Shown here one piece after another: positions 12,466 through 22,480 of a stretch of DNA of 64,000 nt. The notes beneath the pieces are model-generated. The model was not told the DNA's origin. It did not search any database and was given only the letters and a program-made list of their open reading frames with translations. The first letter of the stretch is position 1. Each line of letters starts with the position of its first letter. The stretch covers positions 992,001 to 1,056,000 of the forward strand of contig BLAL01000252.1 in the NCBI GenBank assembly GCA_015698045.1. Reading direction: 5' to 3'. Origin of the DNA: Rhizophagus clarus. Lineage: Eukaryota; Glomeromycota; Glomeromycetes; Glomerales; Glomeraceae. A program made the translations under genes and the position numbers.

Positions 12466-12885
12466 ATAACATAATAATGGGAAAAGAAATTTCAACAAAA
12501 AATATACCTTTATCTTTATTTTTAGACAAAAACAATAAAGTAAAAATTTGAGAGAGAGAGAAAAAAGTTTTGAAAAAAAAAAAACGATAAATAAATAATT
12601 AAATCGTGATCGTGCAATCACATGATCAACAAAATTATCAATTTTTATTGGTTATTTGGGTAATATTATAAATAACATAATAATGGGAAAAGAAATTTCA
12701 ACAAAAAATATACCTTTATCTTTATTTTTTAGACAAAACAATAAAGTAAAAATTTGAGAGAGAGAGAAAAAGTTTTTGAAAAAAAAAAAAAAAATACGAT
12801 AAATAAATAATTAAATCATGATCGTGCAATCACATGATCAACAAAATTATCAATTTTTATTGGTTATTTGGGTAATATTATATTC
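12466..12885 (+). repeat. Tandem repeat, about 205-bp unit, 2 copies plus a partial
   Basis: Two near-identical units start with AATAACATAATAATGGGAAAAG (12,466 and 12,670). They run through TTTCAACAAAAAATATACC, a GA run (GAGAGAGAG), CGTGATCGTGCAATCACATG and TTTTTATTGGTTATTTGGG. A more diverged partial unit with the same AAAGAAATTTCAACAAAAAAT core lies at about 12,325-12,390. Located inside the 11.4-16.1 kb transposon. Confidence 0.8.
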
Positions 12886-13690
12886 AGCCACATCAGCCAC
12901 AAAATCGGTCACCTATCAAATGCACAAGTCAATATTAGCGAAGAAGTACAAACTTGATTATTCACTATTCGTGCTCAACTTGAGTTGATAAAATTATTAA
13001 AAAATCACTGATTTTATTAAATTTATCAGAATTTTTATACCTAATTAAAGATGATTAAATTAAGTTTTACTACCGATTTCATTATAATGTTACCAACTTT
13101 TTTGTTAATCTTGGATATTTTATTTTGAATTTAAATTGTTCGCTTTGAACTCGAGTTGAACTTGAGTTTAACTCATTCGCTCAAGATCTTTGTGTAATGT
13201 ATTGTAGATCCGTAATTGTTTTATTTGTAGTCTATAATTGGCAAAAGCTTATTATAAACCAAAATAAAAAACACTATTTATTTACGTATCTGTATTATTA
13301 GATTTTACCTTTTTTAGATTTGATATATAATTAAAAAGAAGACCTTTATCTTGATATTTTGGAATCACGATCATAACAATTGACTTTAGGTCGAGTTTAA
13401 CTTGTTCATTGTGATTGATTGTATTGTAGATCCATATCTGTATTATAATTAATATAAAGAAGACAGATCATAACAATCATGACATATTTGAGAAATTAGA
13501 ACAATTTACGTAAATGTTCTTGAAGGGTAATTAATATAATAATACAAGGTGATAAAAAATTGTTTTTAAAAAGAGGTTTCATCTTTTTTTTTTTCTTACA
13601 ATAAATTTGTTGTCGTTATTTCTATTATATATTCTTTTTCTTAAAATTTGTTGCCGTTATTTTTTATTATTATATATTCTTTTTCTTAAA

Positions 13691-14292
13691 ATGCCCGCAA
13701 ATTGGACTGATGCAATAACTGAATATTTAATAAGATATAGGAGGTAAAAAATTAAATGAAAACTAATAAATAACTTTGATCATATTCTAGTTTTTTTTTT
13801 CTTACGTTTCCTGATCTAAAAATTAAATAAATAATGTAAAGGAGAAGGAACAACTACTACCATGACATACCCGGGAGGGACCGCTCTGAATTCTGGGAGA
13901 GCCTAGCTCGAAGAATTTAAAGACGGTTCCACGTGAGGTTCACTGGCCAACAGGTAGAAAGAAAGTGGAGAAACTTGGTCAGGAATTTTAATGTTAGTAA
14001 AATAATAATAAATCATAAAAAAAAAATAAAAAAAAATAAAAAATTAATAGTATTAACATTTTTAGAATTTCTGTGAATGGAGGAATGGTACGCGAAATGG
14101 AAGGTGGTTCCAGGAAGGAGAAAGATATTATAGGCAGTTCCGCACAAGGTTTTGGGACAGACCTGGTAATTATTAAGAATTTTTTTAATTTATATTTAAG
14201 TTATTTAAGTTCTAAATTTATATATATTTCTTAGGGAACCACCACAGTCATAGGCGGCATAGAAACACTGCGCATCGGTGGCCTTGGAATCC
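13691..14292 (+). pseudogene. Broken Myb/SANT-like DNA-binding gene carried by the transposon
   Basis: Exon-like pieces with splice signals. First ATG at about 13,691 gives MPANWTDAITEYLIRYRR. A second piece (about 13,841-13,980) gives SEFWESLARRI, then an in-frame TAA, then RRFHVRFTGQQVERKWRNLV. A third (about 14,067-14,165) gives a W/R-rich RNGRWFQEGERYYRQF segment. A fourth (about 14,234-14,292) gives HRWPWNP. The spacing W...FW..LA..I..F....QV..KW.NL is that of a trihelix/Myb-SANT-like domain of transposon-associated proteins. The TAA is one C-to-T change away from CAA. Exact splice choices are uncertain. It could be the element's accessory DNA-binding protein rather than a host gene. Confidence 0.55.
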
Positions 14293-14989
14293 GTAAATTA
14301 TATTTTTTTATTTTTATTTTTTTTTTATTTTGTATTTTTTATATTTTATTTTTATTTTTATTTTTTATTTATATTTTTATATTTTTATTATTTTTATTAT
14401 TATTATTTTTATTTTTATTATCTTTTATTATTATTATTTTTTATTAAATATATATATATATTATATAGTCATCTAATTATTATTTTAATATTTTTACTAT
14501 TTTATAATTTGATTTAATATCGGCCTATATTCAACTGAAATTAAAAAATTCGATTTCAATTATAAGTAATTAAAGCTTATTATAATAAATTGCTTTTATT
14601 CAATAAACATTCATTTTTTTTTTATTAAAGTATTAATTAAATAAACAATCTGTCATCATATATTATATAATATATTGTAATGATGAAATATCCCCAATAA
14701 ATTTTTAAAAAAGGTACATTTAGGCGTGATAGATCTAATACCGCTGATTCTTCCAAAATGTTACTAAAATCTTTCCATAGATCAAATTGAGAGAACTAAT
14801 CTATCAATTTACAATATAAAATCTTGAAATAATCTTTCACATTTTCAAAATACGTGATCAAACTCATTTTTGCTAAACTGCCAAAACCTTTTAGCGTTTA
14901 CATGCAATAGTTTCGGCATTTTAATTTAATTTGACGATCATTGATTATCATGATCAATCTATTTTTACGGTTTTCTAAACCATAATTTT

Positions 14990-15585
14990 TTTTTTATTTT
15001 TTTTTTAGGTTGCTGGACTCCCAGACTTGAAAAGTAAGTTGGAAGGGGTGGGAGGAATTTTTTTTTAATATTAAAGAAACATTACTAACATTTCTTTCTT
15101 TATTTTTTTAGGTTTCCAGCCTTCTTGGACGAACCAGACTTGGGAAATGTAAGTTGGAAAGGGTGGTGATTTTTTTTTAATATTAAAGAAACATTACTAA
15201 CGTTTCTTTCTTTATTTTTTTTAGGTTGCCAGCCTTCTTGGACGAACCAGACTTGGGAATGTAAGTTAGAAAGGGCGGAAGATTTTTTTTAATATTAAAG
15301 AAACGTTACTAATGTTTCTTTCTTTATTTTTTTTAGGTTGCTGGCCTTCTTGGACGAACCGGACTTGGGAATGTAAGTTGGAAAGGGTGGTGATTTTTTT
15401 TTAATGTTAAAGAAACGTTACTAACATTTCTTTCTTTATTTTTTTCAGATTGCTGAACTCCGGACTTGAAATGTAAGGAGAGAAGGAGGGATATTTTTTT
15501 AATATTAAAGAAACAGTTTAACGTTTCTTTTATTTATTTTAGGTTGCAGTTTCCCTTGTTCCTCTTGATCCTAACGTGATCACGA
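14990..15585 (+). repeat. Well-conserved micro-exon/intron array inside a transposon
   Basis: Six blocks start at 15,009, 15,112, 15,225, 15,337, 15,449 and 15,543, so the period is about 112 bp. Each is preceded by TTTCTTTCTTTATTTTTTTAG or a close variant. The first five are followed by GTAAGTTGGAAAGG or GTAAGGAG, and the spacers contain GAAACATTACTAACATTTC, whose TACTAAC is a perfect branch-point consensus. The two best blocks are 36 nt (start GTTGCCAGCC, end ACTTGGGAAT) and open in all three frames. The other bounded blocks are 25, 37 and 24 nt. The last block runs on into a perfect hairpin. I know of no family with this architecture. Confidence 0.75.
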
Positions 15586-15615
15586 TTAAGAAAAGTTTGA
15601 GCAAACTTTTCTTAA
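15586..15615. terminator. Perfect 14-bp-stem hairpin ending the micro-exon array
   Basis: TTAAGAAAAGTTTG, a two-base AG loop, then CAAACTTTTCTTAA. It directly follows the last exon-like block (with GTGATCAC just upstream) and is not matched in the other arrays of the window. It could fold in RNA as a 3'-end structure, or be an inverted-repeat relic. Its role is unknown. Confidence 0.45.
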
Positions 15616-15889
15616 AATTGTATTATAAATGACTGTAACTTTTTTATTAATTTATTGTAATAAAATACGTAATAAAATAAAAATATTAACAATAATAATT
15701 ATACTTTTAAACACTTTACAAAAAATTTATAAACTTGATAATGCATTCAATAAATAAGACAATAAAAATTTTTTAACTACATTAAACGAATTAAAAATTT
15801 CTAAAAAGAAAAATCTATAAAGAAAGTAAACTCTAAAAAATTTCTTAATACGTTATATAATATGAAATCTAACGTATTAAAATTTGTAT

Positions 15890-16103
15890 CACATATCGGG
15901 TACCCGATATGTGTAAGATAGAACTGTGCCCAATATATATTAAATAACATATCGGTGACCAATAGTTTAGATATTGGGGTCTTGGTAATTAGGCATATTT
16001 TGAAGTATAATAAATCGGGTACCCAAATACCCGATATTTATTTGATTAGCCACCGATATATAAGTCCCCGATATGTACCTGATAGAATTGATTTTGACCA
16101 GTG
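15890..16103. repeat. Subterminal GGGTACC / CCGATAT repeats, right arm
   Basis: Copies of CATATCGGGTACCCGATATG, CATATCGG(T/G), AATCGGGTACCC and CCGATATGTACCTGAT, ending in the inverted terminal repeat TTTTGACCAGTG. Counterpart of the left arm at 11,395-11,760. Confidence 0.65.
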
Positions 16104-16106
16104 TTA

Positions 16107-17575
16107 TTTCTAATTCCTTTTTCTTTTCTTTTTTAGGCCTTTTAAGCTCTTTTAATTTTGTGTCAAAGGTATGTTATTTTTTGTTGTTCTTTTTGTTTTC
16201 ATTTTCCTTTCCATTTATTATTTTTCCTTTCTTTTTAGGTCTTTAATCTCTTCCAGGTTTACATTAAATGATGGTATATTATTTCTTTTTTTTTTTCTCT
16301 CTTTGTTTTTTTTTAGGGTCTTAGTTTTGCGAACAAGGTATGGCATTTTTTTCTTATCTTTTTTTCAATTTCGTTTTCATATTTCATTTTTACTAACTAT
16401 TTTTTCTTCTTTTTATGGTTTATCTTTCATTAAATTATTCCCCTTTTCTTTTTGTTTTCATTCACTTTCTTCTTTTTCATTATCGCTCCTTTTTCCTTTC
16501 ATTCTTATGATCGTTTCATCCTCATCACCATTTTGTCCATTTTGTCCATCCTTATCATCGATTATTGTTTTATCTATCCTTATTACCAATTATCATTTCG
16601 TCTTCATTATTAATTATCATTTCATCTTCATCATCGATTTATTTTATTCTTATCATTTCGCCTCCTTTTGTTTTTTTTAGGTCTTAGTTTTGCGAACAAG
16701 GTATGGCATTTTTTCTTATCTTTTTTTCAATTTTGTTTTCATATTTTATTTTTACTAACTATTTTTTCTTCTTTTTATGGTTTATCTTTTGTTAATTTAT
16801 TCCCCTTTCTTTTTGTTTTTATTCACTTTCTTCTTTTTCATTATCGCTCCTTTTTCCTTTCATTCTCATGATCGTTTCATCCTCATTGCCATTTTGTCCT
16901 CATCGTTGTTTCATCCTTATCAATCATCATTTCGTCTTAATCATCAATTATCATTTCGTCCTTATCATCAATTATCGTTTTGTCCATCCTTATCATTGAT
17001 TATTGTTTCATCCATCCTCATCACCAATTATCATTTCGTCTTCATCATCAATTATCATTTCGTCCTCATCATCAATTATCATTTCATCCTCATCATTTTG
17101 TTCTTATCATTGTTTCGTTTTTATCATCGTTTATTTTATCATCTTTTCATTTCTCCTTCTCATCATCTTTTCATTTTTTCATTCCTTTCTTATTATCTTT
17201 TCGTTTATCATCATCCTTTCATTTTGTTCATCTTTCTCTTGTCATCCTTTCATTTTTTTGTCCCCTTCTTGTCATCTTTTCTCTTTTTTTGCCCCCTCCT
17301 ATTATCTTTTTATTTTTATTTCTATCCCCTTTCATTTTGTCCCTATTCCTTTTGTTTTTGATCCTGTTCCTTTTATTTTCACATTCTTTCCCTCTTCTTT
17401 TCACTATCTTTCTTTTTTTTTTACTATATCTTTTGTCTCCTATCATTTTCATTATCTCCAATTATTTGTTTCTAATATTATTTCCATTATTTCTCTCTCT
17501 TATTATCATAATTGTTAGGCTTCTCTTTTTTTGTATCATTATTATCATTACTAGTTATATTAAAGATAAATAATT
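16107..17575 (+). repeat. Pyrimidine-rich block with duplicated exon-like module
   Basis: Starts with exon-like blocks bounded by TTTTTTAG and GTATG donors (about 16,137-16,170 and 16,240-16,275). Then comes a module GTCTTAGTTTTGCGAACAAG followed by GTATGGCAT, present at 16,318 and again at 16,681, so about 363 bp of block plus T-rich intron-like sequence was tandemly duplicated. From 16,900 to 17,570 the + strand is almost pure C/T with many ATTATCATTTCGTC(C/T) words. The long open frames here are an effect of the biased composition and are not called as genes. Confidence 0.6.
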
Positions 17576-19100
17576 GTAAAAAATATTAACTTTGATAAAC
17601 AGGATTTAAAGAAATAAAGTCAGTTAATTTTGTTATTTTTTTGTACAGAAAATTATTGCCAAATTAGCGATACATTTGACTGGACAATATTTTTACAATC
17701 ATTAAATTTTTACGTAAACAATATTATAAATTTTAGCCAATTAAATTTTAAAATTAATTAATAAAGATTTGCATACTATTAAATTTATTAAAAATTTTTT
17801 ATACATGTGAAATCACCTGATTTTGATAAATTATTTATAGGTGAAATCACCTAGGTGATTTCACCCGCGAAGCAAATTAGCAAGATTCTTAATATTATAT
17901 TAATATTAATTAAAATTAAAAATTCTGAAGTTGGTATATCATTTTATATTATTAATTTATTAATATTTAGTGAATAAATTTCACAATTTTTTTTTGCAAT
18001 GATATAAAAAATTAATTTACTATTACTATATATATATTTATTATAATTAAATTATTTTTTTATACTTAAATAAAGTTATATATGTCAGAAAAAAAATTGC
18101 TTAGCAGAATAAAAACTTCAAAGGTTATAATAAGAGTTTGCTTAGCAGAACTTAGAATAATTTGCTTATTGATCATAGTAAATTTTAAAATTTTCATCTG
18201 ACCTATATATATATTATTCAGGGTCCTATGTTAATAATATTTTGAAAGAAATGAATTATGTATTTTTAAGCCTTACATAAAATAATTTTTTTAAATAAAT
18301 TAAATAAAAATTTTAATGATATTATAGAATTTTCTAAAGTTAAAATTAATAATTAAGAAAAAGAATATGATCAAATTGATGAAAATGATGATCTTGATCA
18401 AAATAATGAAAAACTCTTATAAGAGATAATGAAATAATGCTAAATAAATATGTTAATATAAATATTAAATTGCAGAAAGTATTAGAAGTAAAAGTTAGAG
18501 TAGTCATTAAGAAAGAAGCAAATCCTTCTTATGATTATAGTAAAAAAGTGTTTAATATTAATGATTTAATGAATTCTACTTTGAGTAATTAGTATAAATT
18601 TATTATTTTTTTTTTATTAATTATTTTAATATAATATTTTTCATATTAATAATCTTAATATAATAAACTCAAAATTGATTATTTTTAATCTGTTTTTAAT
18701 TTATTTTCAATCTATTTTCAATCTACTTTTAATTTAATTATAAATAAAAAAGATTAGTATTTTAAATTGAATTGCATTATTATAATTTAAGAATTTAAAT
18801 ATGATTATGTAAGTATAAATTTAAATTATTCATGTATTTTATAATTATATAAGTACAAATTTTACCTTTTTTTAATACTTATAAAAGATAAAAATATCTT
18901 AATCTTTCAAATTTTTAAATATTCAGACTTTAAATTTTAAACTTTTATTATCATAATACTAGTTAATGATTTTTATCTTTACTCTTATCCTCACTCTTAC
19001 TTTCAACTTCACCCTCAACCTTATAATTAAACAAGAGTATTATAAATAGATAAATAGTGTAAATATCTGTTTGATCAAAAAATATATAGAAATGTTAAAT
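17576..19100. other. AT-rich decayed DNA with palindrome and coding relics
   Basis: Mostly A/T. It contains a perfect palindrome at 17,840-17,865, a repeated TTTGCTTAGCAGAA word (about 18,096 and 18,137), and a short open stretch ending at the TAG at 18,590-18,592 (KKEANPSYDYSKKVFNIND...). That stretch follows a TTGCAG acceptor-like site at about 18,470 and is probably the eroded last exon of an unidentified protein. Confidence 0.4.
17840..17865. repeat. Perfect 26-bp palindrome
   Basis: GGTGAAATCACCT followed directly by its reverse complement, with no loop. A further half copy (GTGAAATCACCT) lies about 30 bp upstream at 17,808. This may be two abutting transposon ends or a MITE footprint; no target duplication was recognised. 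Confidence 0.7.
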
Positions 19101-19109
19101 TCTAAAACT

Positions 19110-19420
19110 TGTTATGTAATAATAGAAATGAGTTTTGGAACTCTATAGCAGAAAAAATTAATGATTATTTTAAAATAAATTTTGATTAAAAATAAGTAAA
19201 AACTAAATAGAAAAATTTATTACAAGATTATTTAATAAGTTTATATTTAAATAAAAGAAATATATCTATTTTTTTTACATGTATTGCTTTATATATATTA
19301 ATATTTTAATGTTTTCAGAATTAAATTTCATATAGATTAGGAAATAGAAAAAAATATATGAAGTAAACAAAAATTTTTTGGATTATTCAAAAAAGGATCT
19401 TGAAAAAGATCAGGTAATAA
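19110..19420 (+). pseudogene. Eroded Myb/SANT-like domain relic
   Basis: One frame reads RNEFWNSIAEKINDYFKINF, then D-stop-K-stop-VKTK-stop-KNLLQDYLI. This fits the pattern FW..I...I...F.......QV..KW.NL..DY if the stops are former CAA (TAA, TAA) and TGG (TAG) codons. Further downstream, GNRKKYM and FWIIQK fit the end of such a domain. It resembles the Myb/SANT gene inside the 11.4-16.1 kb transposon. No start or complete exon survives. It lies just outside the CACTA element that begins at 19,479. Confidence 0.45.
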
Positions 19421-19624
19421 AAATTTTATCTTTTAAATTCTTCAGTAAGATTAATAATTTAATTAATAATGATTCAATCACTAGTCGAAAAAGGAATATT
19501 CGGCCTTAATAAAATTCAGTCTATATTCGACCAAAATTAAAAATTATTCGACCTCAATTAGTAATGATCTATAATTAAACATATATTCGACATTGTTGAA
19601 TTATAGTCGAATAGTGTATATAAA

Positions 19625-21035
19625 GTTGTCTGCCAAAACTAAGGAGTTTCGACATATCGAAATTGTTGAAACTATTTCGACATTTTGACATTGACCTTCT
19701 GATTTGTCAAAATGACAAAATAGTTTTGACATACCGAATCTATTTCGATAGTTTCAGCATTCACTAATCTGCGGTTTACAGATTTCTGATCAGTTTTAAT
19801 ATCGGTCATATGAGCCAATTTACTGATCGTAAATAATCTTTTTTTTGAAAAAAAAATGGTTACAGTTTTTTTTAAACCATAAAAAAAAAAAAATTTTATT
19901 TTTATTTTTTTTTGCTTTAGGTTGCCAGACTTCTTAGACGAACCTGAACTTGGAATGTGCGCAAGTAAGTTAGTAGGGGAATGAGAGGGAATTTTTTTTT
20001 AATATATTGAAGAAACATACTAATATTTCTTCTATCTACATATGTCTTTTTTTTTCTTTAGGTTGCCAGACTTCTTGAATGAACCCAGATTTGAAAAGTA
20101 CACAAGTAAGTTAATGGGAAGTGGAAGGGGATTTTTTTTTAATATATTGAAGAAACATACTAACGTTTCTTCTATTTCTTTTTTTTTCTTTAGGTTGCCA
20201 GATTTTTTGAACGAACCCGGACTTGAAAAGTACGCAAGTAAGTTAGTGAAGAGTGGGAGGGAATTTTTTTAATATATTGAAGAAACATACTAATGTTTCT
20301 TCTATTTCTTTTTTTTTTCTTTAGGTTGCCAGACTTCTTGAACGAATCCCGAACTTGAAAAGTATGCAAGTAAGTTAGTGGAGAGTGGGAGGGGATTTTT
20401 TTTTAATATATTAAAGAAACATACTAACGTTTCTTCTATTTCTTTTTTTTTTTCTTTAGGTTGCCAGACTTCTTGAACGAACCCAAACTTGAAATGTACG
20501 TAAGTAAATTTAGTGAAAAGTAGGAGGAATTTTTTTAATATATTAAAAAAAATGTACTAACGTTTCTTTTTTATTTTTTTAGGTTGTCAGACTTTTAGAT
20601 GAACCCGGTCAATAAAATTTTTTTATTACAAATAATAATATAAAAACTTTTTTTAAATGTAATAATTTATTATTTAATCCAGAAGTCAATTTCAATTATA
20701 ACAATAAAATAAAGTATTGCAATAAATTTTAGTTTTTTACGTATTTAATTTTAAATTTTTTTTACTAAATTTTTAATATGCATACTATATGACCGGGACG
20801 TTACAAATTACAATCAATCTATCAAACTTGTATCAAACTTGTATCAAACTTGTATCAAACTTTATCAATATCTATATAAACTTTATTAATTAGGATCGTT
20901 CAATTTTGAATCAAATTGTGACTAAAATCTTAATATTTTATATATCACGAGAGTGATGTTTTAATTTTGGCAATTTTGACATATTTTTAGTTTCGACATT
21001 TTGACATTGGCCTATTGAGTTTCGGCAGGCAACTT
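19625..21035. mobile_element. Possible nested element with AAAGTTG(T/C)CTGCC ends
   Basis: TAAAGTTGTCTGCCAAAACT at about 19,625 is matched in inverted orientation by GTTTCGGCAGGCAACTTTA at about 21,017-21,035. A TTTCGACATTTTGACATTG word lies near each end as well. It encloses the cassette array at 19.9-20.6 kb. A TATA-like flank may be the target duplication but is too simple to be certain. Confidence 0.45.
19915..20600 (+). repeat. Micro-exon/intron array in the CACTA element, six units
   Basis: Blocks start GTTGCCAGACTTCTTGAACG (or a variant) at 19,921, 20,062, 20,194, 20,325, 20,460 and 20,583, so the period is about 131 bp. Each follows a TTTCTTTAG-type acceptor; the first five are followed by GTAAGTTAGTG or a variant. 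Spacers contain GAAACATACTAACGTTTC with a TACTAAC branch motif. The block is homologous to that at 15,225 in the other transposon (GTTGCCAG-CTTCTTG-ACGAACC--GACTTG). With the GTAAGT donor the block is 44 nt; with the earlier GTAC it would be 36 nt, as in the 15 kb array. One frame of each block reads LPDFLNEP. Confidence 0.75.
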
Positions 21036-21435
21036 TAAGTGTATATTAATTAAGCATTACATTACGTATCATATAACTAATTAAAGCTTAAAAAAAAAGA
21101 CTAAATTTAATGAAGTTTCTAAAACTTCTTTCCTTTTTCCTTTACCATTTCCTTTTGTTTTTTACCTCCTTTCGTCCTTTCCCTATTTTTTATCTTTCCC
21201 TCTTCTTTCTTTTTCTTCCCTTCATATTTTCCTTTATCTTTCCCTTTTCCTTCTCTTTCTTAATTTTTCTTTTCCCACTTCTCCCGCTCTTTCTTTAAAA
21301 AATCCTCAATGAAACAGCTCATTTTAAGCGGATATTTTGGTCTCCTTTGGACGCGAAATTTTACAGTAATAATTTTTTTTCTTTAACTACTCTTAATTTA
21401 ACGAATGGCTTCTAAAAGTTCAGTTACTTTTTTTT
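20601..21435. other. Interior of the CACTA element between the two arrays
   Basis: AT-rich. It contains four tandem TATCAAACTTG words at about 20,820-20,865 and a C/T-rich stretch at 21,120-21,300. No gene is supported. Confidence 0.45.
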
Positions 21436-22480
21436 ATTTAGTATTCTCTCGGATCTTTTCCTTGGATCTAGGTGAGTGAAATTGTTTTTTCTTTTAACCT
21501 TAAATGAACTTTATTAACAGTTCATTTTTTTTGCAGGCAACTGATTCTTTGACATTAGGGGCCGTTTTTTTTGCGGCTCTTTAGACGCGGTGTTTTAGTA
21601 AGAGTTGTAAAGTTTAATTTTTTTATTCTATGACTTCTAAAGAACAGTTAATAATTACATTTTTTTTTCATTTCTTTTAGACGGTTGGCTCTTCAGTAAG
21701 ATCTCAGGAGTATCTTTTCATTTTATTTTGATGTTTTACGACATTTACTAATAATTCGTTTTTACTCTTTTTTAAATGGCTAGCTCTTCAGTTTGTGTAG
21801 AATTTCGGTAAGTATTTTAATTTTTTCATTTTATTTTGTGATTTTTACGACGTTTATTAACAACTTGTTTTACTCCTTTTAGATAGTTGATACTCGTGTA
21901 GAATTTGGTAGCAACAAGACGGTTTTAACAACTCGGCTTTTAGTGAGTTTTAATATTTTTTTTTTTATTTTTAATTAAATTTATTTTTTTAATGAATCAT
22001 GTATTAATATTTTGATTATTTTAATTATAGATGGCTAATTTTCAACATTTTTGATATAATTTCAGTAAGATGAAATATTCAGTTTATTTATTTAACAAAA
22101 TGATTACTAACGTTTCAATTCTCTATTTTTTTTAGGCAAGTTCAGTTTTTTTGACGTAAGAATTCAGAGTATTTTTTTTAAGATTTCTTTCGCCTTTTAA
22201 AAATAATTACTAATTTATTTTTTCTTTTTTTTAGATAGTTTATTCTTCGGCTCTCTGGACGCAAAATTCAACAAGAATGATCTTTGATGAACCTTTAATC
22301 TTTGGATGTGTGGATTTAATGGTGTGTTTTTTTAATGCAAGAATTCGGCAAGTATGTTTTTTTTTAAGATTTCTTTCGCCTTTTGAAAAATAATTACTAA
22401 TTTATTTTTTCTTTTTTTTTAGACAGTTTGTTCTTCAGCTCTCTGAACGCAAAATTTGACAAGAATGATTTAAGATTTTT
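21436..22480 (+). repeat. Second micro-exon-like array in the CACTA element
   Basis: Repeated blocks such as (A/C)AGTTTGTTCTTC(A/G)GCTCTCTG(A/G)ACGC and GGCTAGCTCTTCAG, preceded by TTTTTTTAGA or TTCTTTTAG and followed by GTAAG-like sites. Spacers contain ATTACTAA or ATTAACAA plus T tracts. Two units near the end (about 22,150-22,290 and 22,335-22,470) are nearly identical (AAGATTTCTTTCGCCTTTT...). The blocks are not obviously homologous to those at 19.9-20.6 kb, so this is a second, independent array of the same design. Confidence 0.55.

Larger units (their letters stand above)
11382..16103. mobile_element. CACTG-ended DNA transposon (CACTA-like), TSD TTA
   Basis: The left end CACCGGTTAAAATCGATGC matches the reverse complement of the right end (CACTGGTCAAAATCAATTC), and the match continues through CTATC(G/A)GGTACATATCGGG. 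Both sides are flanked by TTA (11,379-11,381 and 16,104-16,106), a 3-bp target-site duplication as expected for CACTA/CMC elements. Subterminal zones (11,395-11,760 and 15,890-16,090) are crowded with GGGTACC/CCGATAT words, the usual place for transposase-binding repeats. Cargo in order: 200-bp tandem repeats, a broken Myb/SANT-like gene, low-complexity T/A sequence, a micro-exon array and a perfect hairpin. No transposase remnant was recognised, so it looks non-autonomous. Confidence 0.8.

Noticed and set aside
14278..14517. 79-codon frame of Phe and Tyr
   Set aside because: It is a translation of T/A low-complexity DNA following the broken Myb/SANT gene.
16171..17573. Several long overlapping plus-strand frames rich in Phe, Ser, Leu and Ile
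   Set aside because: The DNA is almost pure pyrimidine repeats, which leaves all three frames open. No start context, domain or homologous protein is recognisable.
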